From positions 1 through 37,623 of the forward strand of contig JAISYH010000004.1 in assembly GCA_031270015.1 (NCBI GenBank): a DNA stretch of 37,623 nt, read 5' to 3'. Of this stretch, positions 6,336-15,624 are shown piece by piece. The notes under the pieces were generated by a model. That model saw nothing but the letters and a program-made list of their open reading frames with translations. It did no database searches and was not told where the DNA came from. The number at the start of each line of letters is the position of its first letter. The first letter of the stretch is position 1. Origin of the DNA: Burkholderiales bacterium. Its GTDB lineage: Bacteria; Pseudomonadota; Gammaproteobacteria; Burkholderiales; Casimicrobiaceae. The translations under genes were made by a program, and so were the position numbers.

Positions 6336-7562
6336 ATGCAGTTGAGGAATATTAGTTTCTTATTATGGTTTTTGCCTTTTGTGTGTTTGGGCAACCCTTT
6401 GCAGGAAGCCATTGATAATGCCGCGCCCGGCAACATCATAAAATTGGGACGCGGCATTTATCGGGGTCCAATTCATATTGATAAAGCGATTACTTTAACC
6501 AGTGAAGACGGCAGCGCCATCATTCGCGGAACCGGCGAAGGCAGTGTTATTTCTATTACTGCCAATCATGTCGTTGTCAGCAATCTGATTATTGAAGGTA
6601 GCGGAGAATTGCATCAAGCGATTGATGCGTGTATCGTTGCGCGCGAAGTACACAGCGTCAAAATTCTTGAAAACACAATGCGTGACTGCTTATTCGGCGT
6701 TAATTTTGAAAACGCGCACCGGGGACAAATTCAAGGCAACACGATTTCATCAAAACCTTTTTCATTGGGGTTGAGAGGTGACGGCATTCGGCTCTGGTAC
6801 AGCCACGCCAATATTATTCGCGGCAATAAAACCTATGCGGTTCGTGATAATGTTTTCTGGTATTCAAGCGCGAACCAGATCGAAAACAACATTGGAACAG
6901 ATTCTCGTTATTCGCTGCATTTCATGTATGCAGACCGCAATTCGATTCATTTCAATGATTACCGTAATAATTCGGTAGGTATTTTTCTCATGTACAGCCG
7001 TGGCAACACTATTATTGGCAATATGATTGCGGAAGCATCCGGCAATTTCGGGATTGGTCTTGGTTTCAAAGAGGTTTCCGATTGTATCATCGAAAATAAC
7101 ACGATTCTTTATAGCGCGCGCGGCTTGTATCTGGATCAATCGCCATATCAGCCGGATACGGTCAATAAATTTTTCAACAACCGTTTTTTATACAATGCGA
7201 TTGCGGTCCAATTACACGGAACGATACTGGGCAGTATTTACGAAGGCAATCAGTTCAAAGGCAATATTACCGATGTCAACAACGATACGCCAGAATCCAA
7301 GCTGAAATTGAACCGCTGGTTTCGGAATCGCTGGGATAAATACGAAGGATTTGACCGTGATAAAAATGGTTATGGCGACACGCCGCATGAAATTTATGCT
7401 TACGCTGATCAGATATGGACGCATCAACCTGCCGCCCGCTTTTTCTACGCGTCGCCGATTATGAGTGTGCTGAATTTTATGGCGCGATTGATGCCGTTTT
7501 CCGAGCCGGTTTTGTTGGCGAGCGATCCGCAGCCTGTAGCGCGGAGGAACAATGGCGATTAA
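6336..7562 (+). CDS. nosD: NosD, periplasmic copper-site maturation protein
   Basis: The 408-residue protein has an N-terminal signal peptide (MQLRNISFLLWFLPFVCLG) followed by a right-handed beta-helix built from repeated short strands with Asn/Ile ladders (NHVVVSNLIIEGSG, ANIIRGNKTY, SNQIENNIGTDSRY, NSIHFNDYRNNSVG), as in carbohydrate-binding and NosD-type proteins. NosD works with the NosFY ABC transporter to build the CuZ [4Cu:2S] site of NosZ in the periplasm. It starts 21 bp after nosB and its stop overlaps the start of nosG by 11 bp, so the genes are translationally linked. Confidence 0.93.
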   Translation: MQLRNISFLLWFLPFVCLGNPLQEAIDNAAPGNIIKLGRGIYRGPIHIDKAITLTSEDGSAIIRGTGEGSVISITANHVVVSNLIIEGSGELHQAIDACIVAREVHSVKILENTMRDCLFGVNFENAHRGQIQGNTISSKPFSLGLRGDGIRLWYSHANIIRGNKTYAVRDNVFWYSSANQIENNIGTDSRYSLHFMYADRNSIHFNDYRNNSVGIFLMYSRGNTIIGNMIAEASGNFGIGLGFKEVSDCIIENNTILYSARGLYLDQSPYQPDTVNKFFNNRFLYNAIAVQLHGTILGSIYEGNQFKGNITDVNNDTPESKLKLNRWFRNRWDKYEGFDRDKNGYGDTPHEIYAYADQIWTHQPAARFFYASPIMSVLNFMARLMPFSEPVLLASDPQPVARRNNGD

Positions 7563-8265
7563 TCGGCGCAAGTTCGCGCAAGGCGTGACGATTGTTGCGT
7601 TTATGGCGGGGATTCCTGGCGCAGGATATTTAGCCTTCGGGCGCGCGCATGAAAAAGACTATCTGCGACCTCCGGGCGCGCGCGATGAAAGGGAGTTTCT
7701 TTCTTTATGTATTAAATGCGGGCAGTGCGTACAGGTGTGTCCGTATTACGCCGTGTTCTTGTTGGATATTGACGAAGGCACAGCAACGGGGACACCGGTG
7801 ATTCGCCCAGAAATCCGCGGCTGCTATTTATGCGATCTTTTGCCTTGTGTTTTGGCTTGTCCAACCACGGCGCTGAACCATGATGTGTCAACGGCGGAAC
7901 AGGTGCGCATGGGCGTTGCGATACTGACGGACAGAGAAGGCTGCCTTGCTTATCAGAAAAAACCAGTCACCTCGGAAATGATTGACGCTTTGATTGCGCA
8001 CGGGGTGCGTAGCGAACAAGAAAAAGAATTGGCGGAAAAACTGCGCGAGTACAGCGGGAAGAATTGCTCGTTATGCCGGGATTTTTGTCCTTATCCTGAG
8101 CGGGATGCGGCGATTACGCTGAACGATGATGAGGCGCCGGAATTTCACGAACAATGCGTAGGTTGCGCGGTGTGCGGAGAATTGTGTCCGACCCAGGTCA
8201 TTGAAATGATGCCGCGCAAAACCTATCAAGAAATTTATCGAAAGGAAACGGGTTATGAACCCTAA
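7552..8265 (+). CDS. nosG: NosG, periplasmic [4Fe-4S] ferredoxin-type protein (NapG-like)
   Basis: The 237-residue protein resembles NapG/MauM. The N-terminus INRRKFAQGVTIVAFMAG has a twin-arginine-like signal, consistent with export of a folded iron-sulphur protein. Four cysteine clusters are visible: CIKCGQCVQVCP (about residue 53), CYLCDLLPCVLACP (about 92), CSLCRDFCP (about 172) and CVGCAVCGELCP (about 202), together able to hold several [4Fe-4S] centres. With NosH it is thought to form a menaquinol or quinol dehydrogenase passing electrons to NosZ through NosC1/C2. It overlaps nosD upstream and nosC1 downstream. Confidence 0.92.
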   Translation: MAINRRKFAQGVTIVAFMAGIPGAGYLAFGRAHEKDYLRPPGARDEREFLSLCIKCGQCVQVCPYYAVFLLDIDEGTATGTPVIRPEIRGCYLCDLLPCVLACPTTALNHDVSTAEQVRMGVAILTDREGCLAYQKKPVTSEMIDALIAHGVRSEQEKELAEKLREYSGKNCSLCRDFCPYPERDAAITLNDDEAPEFHEQCVGCAVCGELCPTQVIEMMPRKTYQEIYRKETGYEP

Positions 8266-8794
8266 GATCATTATATTGATCACATTGATTCTCGTTGGTT
8301 GCGATAAGGCGGAAGAGCAAGCCGCAATACCGGAAACGCCGGGCAAAATTACAGTGATCTCGGAGCAGGAGGTGCCCAAGGATGAAAAACACAGTCAGTT
8401 TATCGGCTACGATGCCAAGGGCGAGCGCATCATTCGTTACGCGCCTGGTGGCGAGGAAACGGTCGAATCCAAAAATGTTGCGCCGCATATCGTTGTGCGT
8501 AATCTGCCTTACGCATCCGTTTATCGTAGCCTGCGGATGAAAAAACTGAGCAAAAACTTTATTGTGAAATGCTCCGCCTGCCATGATGATTACGCGAACG
8601 GCGTGATCGGTCCTTCGCTTCTGAATTTGTCGGGTGACGAAGTGTATGAAATGATCGTCAAATATAAAACGGATCGAGTAAAGAATATTCCGATGCGCGA
8701 ACTGGTACGCAAAATGGACGATGAGGAAATCCGCTTGATTGCCAATGATATTGCGGAGTTTAATAAGGAAATTCGAGAGGAAGCGGGAAAATGA
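8255..8794 (+). CDS. nosC1: NosC1, membrane-anchored monohaem cytochrome c
   Basis: The 179-residue product begins MNPKIIILITLILVGCDKA; LVGC is a lipobox, so it is probably a lipoprotein anchored in a membrane and facing the periplasm. A single CSACH haem c motif sits near residue 107, with downstream methionines as possible axial ligand (NIPMRELV). The linker before it is charged and extended. In clade II clusters NosC1 and NosC2 are the proposed electron carriers between the NosGH dehydrogenase and NosZ. It overlaps nosG by 11 bp and shares an ATGA with nosC2. Confidence 0.88.
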   Translation: MNPKIIILITLILVGCDKAEEQAAIPETPGKITVISEQEVPKDEKHSQFIGYDAKGERIIRYAPGGEETVESKNVAPHIVVRNLPYASVYRSLRMKKLSKNFIVKCSACHDDYANGVIGPSLLNLSGDEVYEMIVKYKTDRVKNIPMRELVRKMDDEEIRLIANDIAEFNKEIREEAGK

Positions 8795-9252
8795 ATGGAC
8801 GAAATATATTTGTCGCAGCAATGCTAATATTAATTGTTGCGCTTGGTTTTTATCTGGTTGACGCGCTAAAAATAGGCGGCGAAGAGGAAATTACCGTTAC
8901 GCCGATGACCTCTGGACGGATAACGACACCGGAATCTATCGCGCTTGTGTCTACAGAAGCACAACCCATGCCCGAAACGGAATCACGACTTCGGGATTTG
9001 CAGGCGCAACAAGGCGCGCAACATCAGGAAGAGTTGAGCCTTTTATATTTAGTGAAATGTTCGGCTTGTCATGGGCGCGATGGGCGCGGTCCGGTTGGTC
9101 CACCGATTTCAGGAAAGTCCAAAGAGGAGAATCTGGCGATTTTGATGAAATACAAGAACAAGCAGGTGACGAACTCCGCTATGCTTGGACTATTGGAACA
9201 AACTGACGATAAAGAGCTGGAAATGCTCGCTGAGGAAATCACGGCGTTTTAA
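8791..9252 (+). CDS. nosC2: NosC2, membrane-anchored monohaem cytochrome c
   Basis: The 153-residue product has an N-terminal membrane anchor (NIFVAAMLILIVALGFYLVDAL), a low-complexity linker, and a C-terminal cytochrome c domain with CSACHGRDGRG near residue 88. A methionine in NSAMLGLL is a candidate sixth ligand. It is related to NosC1 and differs by having an uncleaved anchor instead of a lipobox. The start overlaps the nosC1 stop (ATGA), and nosH begins 2 bp after its stop. Confidence 0.87.
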   Translation: MNGRNIFVAAMLILIVALGFYLVDALKIGGEEEITVTPMTSGRITTPESIALVSTEAQPMPETESRLRDLQAQQGAQHQEELSLLYLVKCSACHGRDGRGPVGPPISGKSKEENLAILMKYKNKQVTNSAMLGLLEQTDDKELEMLAEEITAF

Positions 9253-9254
9253 GT

Positions 9255-10136
9255 ATGAGCAAACAACAACGTGTTTTGGCACAAACCGAAACGTATCGAC
9301 AAACGCTGATACGTCGCACAGAACACGGTTGGCGGATGACGTTTCGTGTCTGGCGGGTTTTGACCGCGCTGGGTTGTATGCTGTTGTTCGCGCTTTCATA
9401 TTGGATCGATATCCAGATTTTGGAAGGCACGCTGACCGGATCACGTTTTATTGGCTTACATTTGATCGATCCCTTTGCGACTTTGCAAGTATTTTTTGCA
9501 TATCATGCGATACCGGTCAATATGGCGATCGGCACGATTACGATATTGTTTGGCTATTTTATTCTGGGCGGACGTTCGTTTTGTGGATGGGTCTGTCCGT
9601 ATGGTGCGTTGAGTGAAGTTGGCGAAAACATCCGCCTTCGCTTGATCGAAAAGAAAATCATCAAAAAAGGAAAACGTTTGTCAATTAAGGCAAAATATTT
9701 TATTTGGGCAACGTTCTTATTGGTAAGTTTGTTGACCGGCATATTGATGTTCGAGATGTTCAACGTAGTCGGAATTATTTACCGCGCACTGCTTTATGGT
9801 GGATCGCTGTCTCTGCTCATAGTTCTTTTTATTTTGTTCATTGAAATTTTTATTTCGCGGCGTGTCTGGTGCCGCTCTGTCTGTCCGGTTGGCGCGACAT
9901 ACGGATTGTTGAATCCGATTACATTGCTGAAGATTAAAACCGACAAATCACGATGCAACAAATGTGGCGCTTGTACGGTAGTATGTCATGTCCCTGAAGC
10001 GCTGGCGCCGCTTTTTTCTTCTGACGAAAAAGAGAAATATATTACCAGCACGGATTGTACGTTATGCGGGCGTTGCGTGGATGTTTGCTCAGAAAACGGG
10101 CTGGCTTTTTTCAATCGAATTAGGAATCTCGCGTGA
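9255..10136 (+). CDS. nosH: NosH, polytopic membrane iron-sulphur protein (NapH-like)
   Basis: The 293-residue NapH-type protein has a membrane part with about four helices carrying the paired motifs CGWVCPYG (about residue 113) and CRSVCPVG (about 212). A cytoplasmic C-terminal tail has two [4Fe-4S] sites, CNKCGACTVVC (about residue 234) and CTLCGRCVDVC (about 268). NapH-like proteins oxidise quinol in partnership with NapG-like proteins, so NosGH is the likely electron input of this operon. No NosR/NirI-type gene is present, as expected where NosGH takes that role. Confidence 0.92.
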   Translation: MSKQQRVLAQTETYRQTLIRRTEHGWRMTFRVWRVLTALGCMLLFALSYWIDIQILEGTLTGSRFIGLHLIDPFATLQVFFAYHAIPVNMAIGTITILFGYFILGGRSFCGWVCPYGALSEVGENIRLRLIEKKIIKKGKRLSIKAKYFIWATFLLVSLLTGILMFEMFNVVGIIYRALLYGGSLSLLIVLFILFIEIFISRRVWCRSVCPVGATYGLLNPITLLKIKTDKSRCNKCGACTVVCHVPEALAPLFSSDEKEKYITSTDCTLCGRCVDVCSENGLAFFNRIRNLA

Positions 10137-10139
10137 TTC

Positions 10140-10781
10140 ATGATAACTATTCAGAACTTAGATAAGGCGTTCGCCAAACAGAAGGTTCTTTCTGACGTCA
10201 CGATAAAGATCGCTGACGGAGAAAAAGTATTGTTGCTCGGACATAATGGCGCGGGGAAAACGACGTTGATCCGTTGTTTGCTCGGAGAATATCGCCCGGA
10301 TCACGGGACGGTTACGGTTGCCGGTCATTCACTTGCGCATGAGCGAGTTGCCGCATTACGTAAGATCGCATTTGTTCCGCAATTACCACCACCGATTCGT
10401 TTCACGCTCAACGAACTTTTTGAGTACGCCGCAAAAATCGGTCATTGCGATATTGATAAAATTCGGAAAAATAGTATTTATTTCGGGCTGAATACCGATG
10501 CGCATGACCATAAAGCATTTTATAAGCTTTCTGGCGGAATGAAACAAAAAACGCTAATCAGTATCGCTTTTTCGCGGGATGCGGACATTTTCATTTTTGA
10601 TGAACCGACAGCCAATTTGGATACCATGGGTAGAGACCGCTTTCGTGAGCGAATCAGCGCCGATGCCATGAAAGAGAAAACCATTATCTTTATCGGTCAC
10701 CGCTTGGAAGAATTATCCAGCGTGGTGACACGGATTATAGAGCTCGATTTAGGAAAGGTAATACGCGATGAGCAGGCTTGA
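10140..10781 (+). CDS. nosF: NosF, ABC transporter ATP-binding subunit
   Basis: The 213-residue ATPase has Walker A GHNGAGKTT (residues 33-41), signature LSGGMKQKT (about 130), Walker B IFIFDEPTANLD (about 150) and the H-loop histidine in FIGHR. It powers the NosFY transporter, which with NosD supplies a sulphur species for CuZ assembly in NosZ. It starts three bases after the nosH stop and overlaps nosL by 14 bp. Confidence 0.93.
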   Translation: MITIQNLDKAFAKQKVLSDVTIKIADGEKVLLLGHNGAGKTTLIRCLLGEYRPDHGTVTVAGHSLAHERVAALRKIAFVPQLPPPIRFTLNELFEYAAKIGHCDIDKIRKNSIYFGLNTDAHDHKAFYKLSGGMKQKTLISIAFSRDADIFIFDEPTANLDTMGRDRFRERISADAMKEKTIIFIGHRLEELSSVVTRIIELDLGKVIRDEQA

Positions 10782-11259
10782 ACGCAGGCGAACATTTTTG
10801 ATTTTGTTATCAACGCTTCCTTTGTTGGCGTGTGAGCGCAAAATTGATTTAAGCCCAAGAAAAGTAAAATGGGATCAGGATGTGTGCACACGTTGCGCCA
10901 TGCTGCTAAGCGATCCATTGAATTCGGCGCAGATTATCGATCCGGAAACAGGGAAAGCATTTATGTTTGATGATCTGGGCTGCGCCATTGCCTGGCTGGA
11001 TGAGACCAGACCCGCGTGGCACGCAGATGCGGTTGTTTATGTCAACGAAGCGACGGACGGCGCATGGTTGAGACTAGAAGAAGCGGTTTTGGCGACACCC
11101 TACATCACGCCAATGTCGTTTGGCATCGCCGCTTTTCGAAGTGAAGAAAAAGTCGATGACGGGAAAACGTTATTGACGATTTCGGAGTCCAGGAAAATGG
11201 TTCTGGATGCTGTTCGGGAACGAAAACAGAAAAGCGCAACCAGGGGGCATCACGGATAG
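10768..11259 (+). CDS. nosL: NosL, copper-binding lipoprotein (copper chaperone for NosZ)
   Basis: The 163-residue lipoprotein has signal MSRLERRRTFLILLSTLPLLAC with a lipobox cysteine. A CTRCAM motif follows around residue 44, then GKAFMFDDLGCAIAWL, both typical of the NosL family, in which Cys and Met residues bind Cu(I). NosL delivers copper to apo-NosZ. In this operon nosL lies between nosF and nosY, overlapping nosF, so it splits the two transporter subunit genes. Confidence 0.9.
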   Translation: MSRLERRRTFLILLSTLPLLACERKIDLSPRKVKWDQDVCTRCAMLLSDPLNSAQIIDPETGKAFMFDDLGCAIAWLDETRPAWHADAVVYVNEATDGAWLRLEEAVLATPYITPMSFGIAAFRSEEKVDDGKTLLTISESRKMVLDAVRERKQKSATRGHHG

Positions 11260-11264
11260 CAATC

Positions 11265-12089
11265 ATGCAACTTCTTACTATTGCCAAACTCGATTTTTTG
11301 GAATCATTTCGTTCACGTTGGTTTATCGGTTATTCATCGGTGTTTTTTCTGATGGTAATCGTTATTTTTCTTTCTGGTGTCACCGAAAGCAGGGTGATGG
11401 GGTTTTCCGGCTTGACCCGTCTTTTGCTGATATTCATTCAGGCGTGTAATATCGTTTTGCCGATCTTTATTTTAGTTACTACCGTGCGCACTATCGCCAA
11501 AGAACGAGACAGCAATGTTTTTGAATATTTGCTTTCTTTTCCGGTGTCGCTGGCTTCGTATTATTGGGGAAAAGCGCTGGGGCGGCTGTTGGTGATCTGG
11601 TTGCCATTATTGTTGTCTATGCTATTAGCGCTGGGCATTGGGTTGGTTCGCGGCGGAGAAATCCCCTGGAAAATTCTGATGCTGTATACGACGTTACTGG
11701 CTTTTTCGTCATTTACTTTTCTTGGCATCGGTTTTTTTATTTCTGTTTCCACCAAGAGTCAGGAGCTGGCGTTGGGCATCGCGCTTTTTGTCTGGTTATC
11801 ACTGATTGCTTTTATTGATATTGCGCTCATCGGTTTTCTGATCCAGCAAATGGTACCAGACAATCTCATTTTTTCTCTGGCGCTACTCAATCCGGTACAG
11901 ACGTTTCGCATTGCCGCTATTGCGCTCTTTGATCCGGTGTTGTCCGTAATCGGACCTACGGCTTATTTCCTTTTGGAAACGTTTGGGCAAGCGGGGATTA
12001 TTGCTTATACGTTGCTTTATCTTTTCTTTATCGGCTTACTGTTTTTATCGTTGGGGTATTTTGTTTTTCGTCGTCGCGATTTGATTTAA
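11265..12089 (+). CDS. nosY: NosY, ABC transporter permease
   Basis: The 274-residue protein has about six transmembrane helices (SSVFFLMVIVIFLSGV; LLLIFIQACNIVLPIFILVTTV; LLVIWLPLLLSMLLALGIGLV; LLAFSSFTFLGIGFFISV; LALGIALFVWLSLIAFIDIALIGFL; IAYTLLYLFFIGLLFLSLGYF). The cytoplasmic motif TIAKERDSNVFEYLLSFPVS is typical of NosY/ABC-2 permeases. It pairs with NosF. It is the last gene of the nos operon and converges with ispB; no clear intrinsic terminator is visible in the 61 bp between them. Confidence 0.92.
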   Translation: MQLLTIAKLDFLESFRSRWFIGYSSVFFLMVIVIFLSGVTESRVMGFSGLTRLLLIFIQACNIVLPIFILVTTVRTIAKERDSNVFEYLLSFPVSLASYYWGKALGRLLVIWLPLLLSMLLALGIGLVRGGEIPWKILMLYTTLLAFSSFTFLGIGFFISVSTKSQELALGIALFVWLSLIAFIDIALIGFLIQQMVPDNLIFSLALLNPVQTFRIAAIALFDPVLSVIGPTAYFLLETFGQAGIIAYTLLYLFFIGLLFLSLGYFVFRRRDLI

Positions 12090-12150
12090 GAGCAAATAAT
12101 TGAAATTATCCGCGAGTGCGGTTGTTTCAGCTTCAGTGGTGGCGCGTTTT

Positions 12151-13119
12151 TTAAAACGAGCGTTCGACGGCAAAAGCACATAATTGCAATAACGCTTGGC
12201 GCGAAGATGAGTCGGGTTCACTCGCTAGACATGCTTCGGCGTGCGCGGCTTCGACGCGCGCACGGCTTTGCGTGTAAGTCAATGCTTCGGCGCGAGTCAA
12301 TATTTCGATTAATCGCGAAAAATCCGCCAATTCGCCGCTTTCAATGGCGCGACGGATGATGGCGCGATCAGCATCATCGGCATGAGCGAGCGCGTGGATC
12401 AGCGGCAAGGTCATTTTGCCTTCGGCGAGATCGTCGCCCAGATTTTTACCGATAGCGTCGCCATCGCCGGTGTAATCGAGAAGGTCGTCCATGATTTGAA
12501 ATGCCGTGCCGAGATGCATACCGAAACGGACATAAGCGTCTTCGCGTTCAGGCGAGACGTTTGCGAGCAGCGCGCCCAATTGCGTGGACGCCTCGAAAAG
12601 TTTGGCGGTTTTGTGGCGGATAATTTCGATATAAGCATCTTCGGTCAGCGTGGTATCGCCGGCGTTCATTAGTTGCATGACTTCGCCAGCGGCGATCACA
12701 TTGGTGGCGTTGGCGAGAATGCGCAACACGCGCATCGAATTCACTGAAACCATTAGTTGAAAGGCGCGTGAATATAAAAAATCGCCAACCAACACCGGCG
12801 CGGCGTTGCCGAAAATTTCGTTGGCTGTTGGTTTGCCGCGCCGTTGCGACGAATCGTCCACCACGTCATCGTGTAATAAGGTCGAGGTGTGAATCATCTC
12901 AATGATTGCCGCCAGCGTGTAATGTTGTGTGCCGGCATATCCGCCAGCGCGCGCCGCGAGCAACAACAACACTGGACGCAAGCGTTTTCCGCCGCTGTTA
13001 ATGATGTGTTCGGCGACGTTGCGGATGAGCGCGACATCAGAATCAAGGTTATCGCGCAACACGCGATCGACGACGAGCATGTCGTTGGCGATGGCTTGTT
13101 TGAGGAAATCGACTTGCAT
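12151..13119 (-). CDS. ispB: Octaprenyl (all-trans polyprenyl) diphosphate synthase
   Basis: This 322-residue isoprenyl synthase makes the side-chain precursor of ubiquinone or menaquinone. The first Asp-rich motif is DDVVDD (in LLHDDVVDDSSQRRGKPT) and the second is DDLLDYTGD. GGKRLRP binds the allylic substrate. An upstream in-frame ATG at 13149 would add ten residues; neither start has a strong ribosome site, and I chose the inner one because it matches the usual IspB N-terminus. It is a separate minus-strand unit, convergent with the nos operon. Confidence 0.93.
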   Translation of the reverse strand: MQVDFLKQAIANDMLVVDRVLRDNLDSDVALIRNVAEHIINSGGKRLRPVLLLLAARAGGYAGTQHYTLAAIIEMIHTSTLLHDDVVDDSSQRRGKPTANEIFGNAAPVLVGDFLYSRAFQLMVSVNSMRVLRILANATNVIAAGEVMQLMNAGDTTLTEDAYIEIIRHKTAKLFEASTQLGALLANVSPEREDAYVRFGMHLGTAFQIMDDLLDYTGDGDAIGKNLGDDLAEGKMTLPLIHALAHADDADRAIIRRAIESGELADFSRLIEILTRAEALTYTQSRARVEAAHAEACLASEPDSSSRQALLQLCAFAVERSF

Positions 13120-13170
13120 GATAGCGGGGATTTTTTGTGAAACGCGCATTGTACCCGAAGTGGATGAAAA

Positions 13171-13824
13171 TCAACGACCCCGCAACAACACCAGCACTGC
13201 ACCACTGCCACCGGCGTGAGGTGTTGGCTCGCAATAAGCCAATACGTCGTCCCAAAACATCAACCAGCGGCGCACTTTCCCTTTGAGTACCGGCGTTTTA
13301 CCGGGAGATGTCAGCCCCTTGCCATGAACAACACGGACGCAACGCAAGCCATGCATGCGCGCGTCAATGAGAAAATCTTGTAGCGCGTCGCGCGCTTCTT
13401 CGGAGGTCATGCCATGCAGGTCTATTTCGCTTTGCATGATCCAATGACCGCGCCGCAATTTGCGCAACACGTCGGGCGATATACCTATCCGCAAAAAAGA
13501 TTGATGGTCTTCCCACTCTTGTCCGATCTCCCAAGCGGGCATTTTGGACTGTTCGCCGAACTTCGCCAGCGTCAATGCTTCGTGTTCGTCGCGCCGGTGT
13601 TGTTGTGGCACGGGTGCGACGCGCGAGGGCTCGATATGCCGGTGACGAGGAGGCAACAACGGGCGCACGTTTTCCGCCCGCATCATGTGTGAAAAATCGA
13701 GGTCTTTTTCGACGATCGATCTTTGCGGTTTCTTTTCGGTGGCAAGCGCCCGCTTTTTCTTCGGCGGCTTGGCGGCGCCGAGTAAAGATTTTAATTCGTC
13801 GAATTGCCGTACTTTCGTTTTCAT
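13171..13824 (-). CDS. Smr-domain protein
   Basis: In this 217-residue protein the C-terminal half is an Smr domain: IDLHGMTSEEARDALQDFLIDARMHGLRCVRVVHGKGL then GGSGAVLVLLR, with the DLHG and HGKG motifs intact. The N-terminal half is charged and probably disordered, with one long lysine-rich stretch. Smr domains are nucleases or nucleic-acid binders; E. coli SmrB cuts mRNA at collided ribosomes. This length and layout match the stand-alone Smr proteins common in beta- and gammaproteobacteria. It ends 21 bp before the upstream ispB coding region and lies 9 bp downstream of glnS, probably in one transcript. Confidence 0.85.
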   Translation of the reverse strand: MKTKVRQFDELKSLLGAAKPPKKKRALATEKKPQRSIVEKDLDFSHMMRAENVRPLLPPRHRHIEPSRVAPVPQQHRRDEHEALTLAKFGEQSKMPAWEIGQEWEDHQSFLRIGISPDVLRKLRRGHWIMQSEIDLHGMTSEEARDALQDFLIDARMHGLRCVRVVHGKGLTSPGKTPVLKGKVRRWLMFWDDVLAYCEPTPHAGGSGAVLVLLRGR

Positions 13825-13833
13825 GGACCAAGA

Positions 13834-15624
13834 TCAGCGTTTATTCCATGAATCTTTCAGCGTGACCGTCCGGTTGAACACCGGTCGTTCGCAGCGATGA
13901 TCGAAACGGTCGGCTACGAAATAACCTTGCCGTTCGAACTGAAAACGATCTTCGGGATGCGCATCGACGAGCGCTTGCTCGATATAACCGGAGATGACGC
14001 GCTTCGACGCCGGATTGAGATCGTCGAGGTAATCGCGCGCGTGTGGCTCAAGCAGCGGATGGGCGTCGCCGTCGCCGCCGTCGGGCAACGTGGTTTCGAC
14101 AGTGTGCGGCGCTTCTTCAGCGTGCCCAATGGGATTTTTTGCGCCCGGAAACGGCACGGCGAACAAACGATCGTATAAACGGATTTCCGCAAGCCGCGCG
14201 TGCGCCGTCGAAAGCCAATGAATATTGCCCTTTACTTTGCGTGCCGCCGCGCCCGCTGTGCCGCTTTTGGTATCGGGATCGTAGGTTGCGTGCACGGCGA
14301 TAAGATTACCTTCGGCGTCTTTATCGACATGCGTGCATTTCACGAGATAGGCGTAGCGCAGACGGACTTCTTGTTGAGGCGACAAACGGAAATATCCTTT
14401 GTCCGGTGTTTCCATGAAGTCGTCTCGCTCAATCCACAGTTCGCGCGAGAAAGGAACAGAGCGTTGTCCCAGTTCCGGTTTTTGCGGATGGTTCGGCACA
14501 AAGCAAATTTCACTTTGCTTTTCGGGATAATTGTCGATGATGAGTTTTAGCGGATCGAGAATAGCGATACGCCTTTCAGTAGTATCGTTGAGGTCGTCGC
14601 GCATCGCGTTTTCGAGCAATGAAAAATCCAGCCATGAATCGCTTTTGGAAACGCCGATGCGTTCAGCGAACAAGCGGAACCCCGATGCCGTGAATCCGCG
14701 TCGTCGCGCGCCGACCAATGTTGGCATGCGCGGATCGTCCCAGCCGTCCACATGCTTTTTTTCGACGAGCTCGATTAGCCGTCGCTTTGACAACACCACA
14801 TACGTCAAATTTAAACGCGCGAATTCATATTGACGCGGCAGAGGGCGCTCCAGCAAACCGCCATCGGCAAGTTGATCGATCACCCAATCATAAAGCGGGC
14901 GATGATCTTGAAATTCCAGCGTACAGATCGAATGAGTGACACGTTCCAGCGCGTCCGAAACGCAATGCGTGTAATCGTATAGCGGATAAACATTCCATTT
15001 GTCGCCAGTGCGGTGGTGTGACGCATGGCGTATCCGGTAAATCGCCGGATCACGCATGTTGAGATTCGGGCTTGCCATGTCGATCTTCAAACGCAGCACA
15101 TATTTTCCGTCGGGAAATTCGCCCGCTTTCATGCGCCGGAACAAATCGAGATTTTCAGCGGGCGGACGGTCGCGGTCAGGACTGGAAACGCCCGGTTCGG
15201 TCAGCGTTCCGCGCGAGGATCGCATTTCTTCTGCTGTTTGGCTGTCCACATACGCCAAACCTTGTTCGATAAACCATTCAGCGAAACAATAAAGCGCGTC
15301 AAAATAATCCGACGCGTGATAACGATGCTCGCCCCAATCGAAACCCAACCAGCGCACGGAATCGGCGATAGAGTCTTCGAATTCGACATCTTCTTTCAAA
15401 GGATTGGTATCATCAAAACGGAGATGGCAACGCCCATGATTTTCCGCCGCTAATCCGAAATTTAGAATGATCGACTTGGCGTGACCGTAATGCAGATAAC
15501 CATTGGGTTCAGGCGGAAAACGGGTGACGACGCGCCCGTCGTATTTTCCGCTCTTGTTATCCTGAGCGATGACGACGCGCAAAAAATTGGAAGCGGGCGG
15601 AGTGACTGATTTTTCGTGGATCAT
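13834..15624 (-). CDS. glnS: Glutaminyl-tRNA synthetase
   Basis: This 596-residue class I aminoacyl-tRNA synthetase charges tRNA-Gln. The HIGH-type motif is in PPEPNGYLHYGHAKS (about residues 37-51), KMSKS-type is VLSKRRL (about 271). FDDTNP and GFDWGEH are conserved GlnRS segments, and the C-terminal anticodon-binding beta-barrels are complete. It is about 40 residues longer than E. coli GlnRS. On the minus strand a TACAAT (complement of 15652-15657) about 30 bp before the ATG may be its -10 box. Confidence 0.96.
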   Translation of the reverse strand: MIHEKSVTPPASNFLRVVIAQDNKSGKYDGRVVTRFPPEPNGYLHYGHAKSIILNFGLAAENHGRCHLRFDDTNPLKEDVEFEDSIADSVRWLGFDWGEHRYHASDYFDALYCFAEWFIEQGLAYVDSQTAEEMRSSRGTLTEPGVSSPDRDRPPAENLDLFRRMKAGEFPDGKYVLRLKIDMASPNLNMRDPAIYRIRHASHHRTGDKWNVYPLYDYTHCVSDALERVTHSICTLEFQDHRPLYDWVIDQLADGGLLERPLPRQYEFARLNLTYVVLSKRRLIELVEKKHVDGWDDPRMPTLVGARRRGFTASGFRLFAERIGVSKSDSWLDFSLLENAMRDDLNDTTERRIAILDPLKLIIDNYPEKQSEICFVPNHPQKPELGQRSVPFSRELWIERDDFMETPDKGYFRLSPQQEVRLRYAYLVKCTHVDKDAEGNLIAVHATYDPDTKSGTAGAAARKVKGNIHWLSTAHARLAEIRLYDRLFAVPFPGAKNPIGHAEEAPHTVETTLPDGGDGDAHPLLEPHARDYLDDLNPASKRVISGYIEQALVDAHPEDRFQFERQGYFVADRFDHRCERPVFNRTVTLKDSWNKR

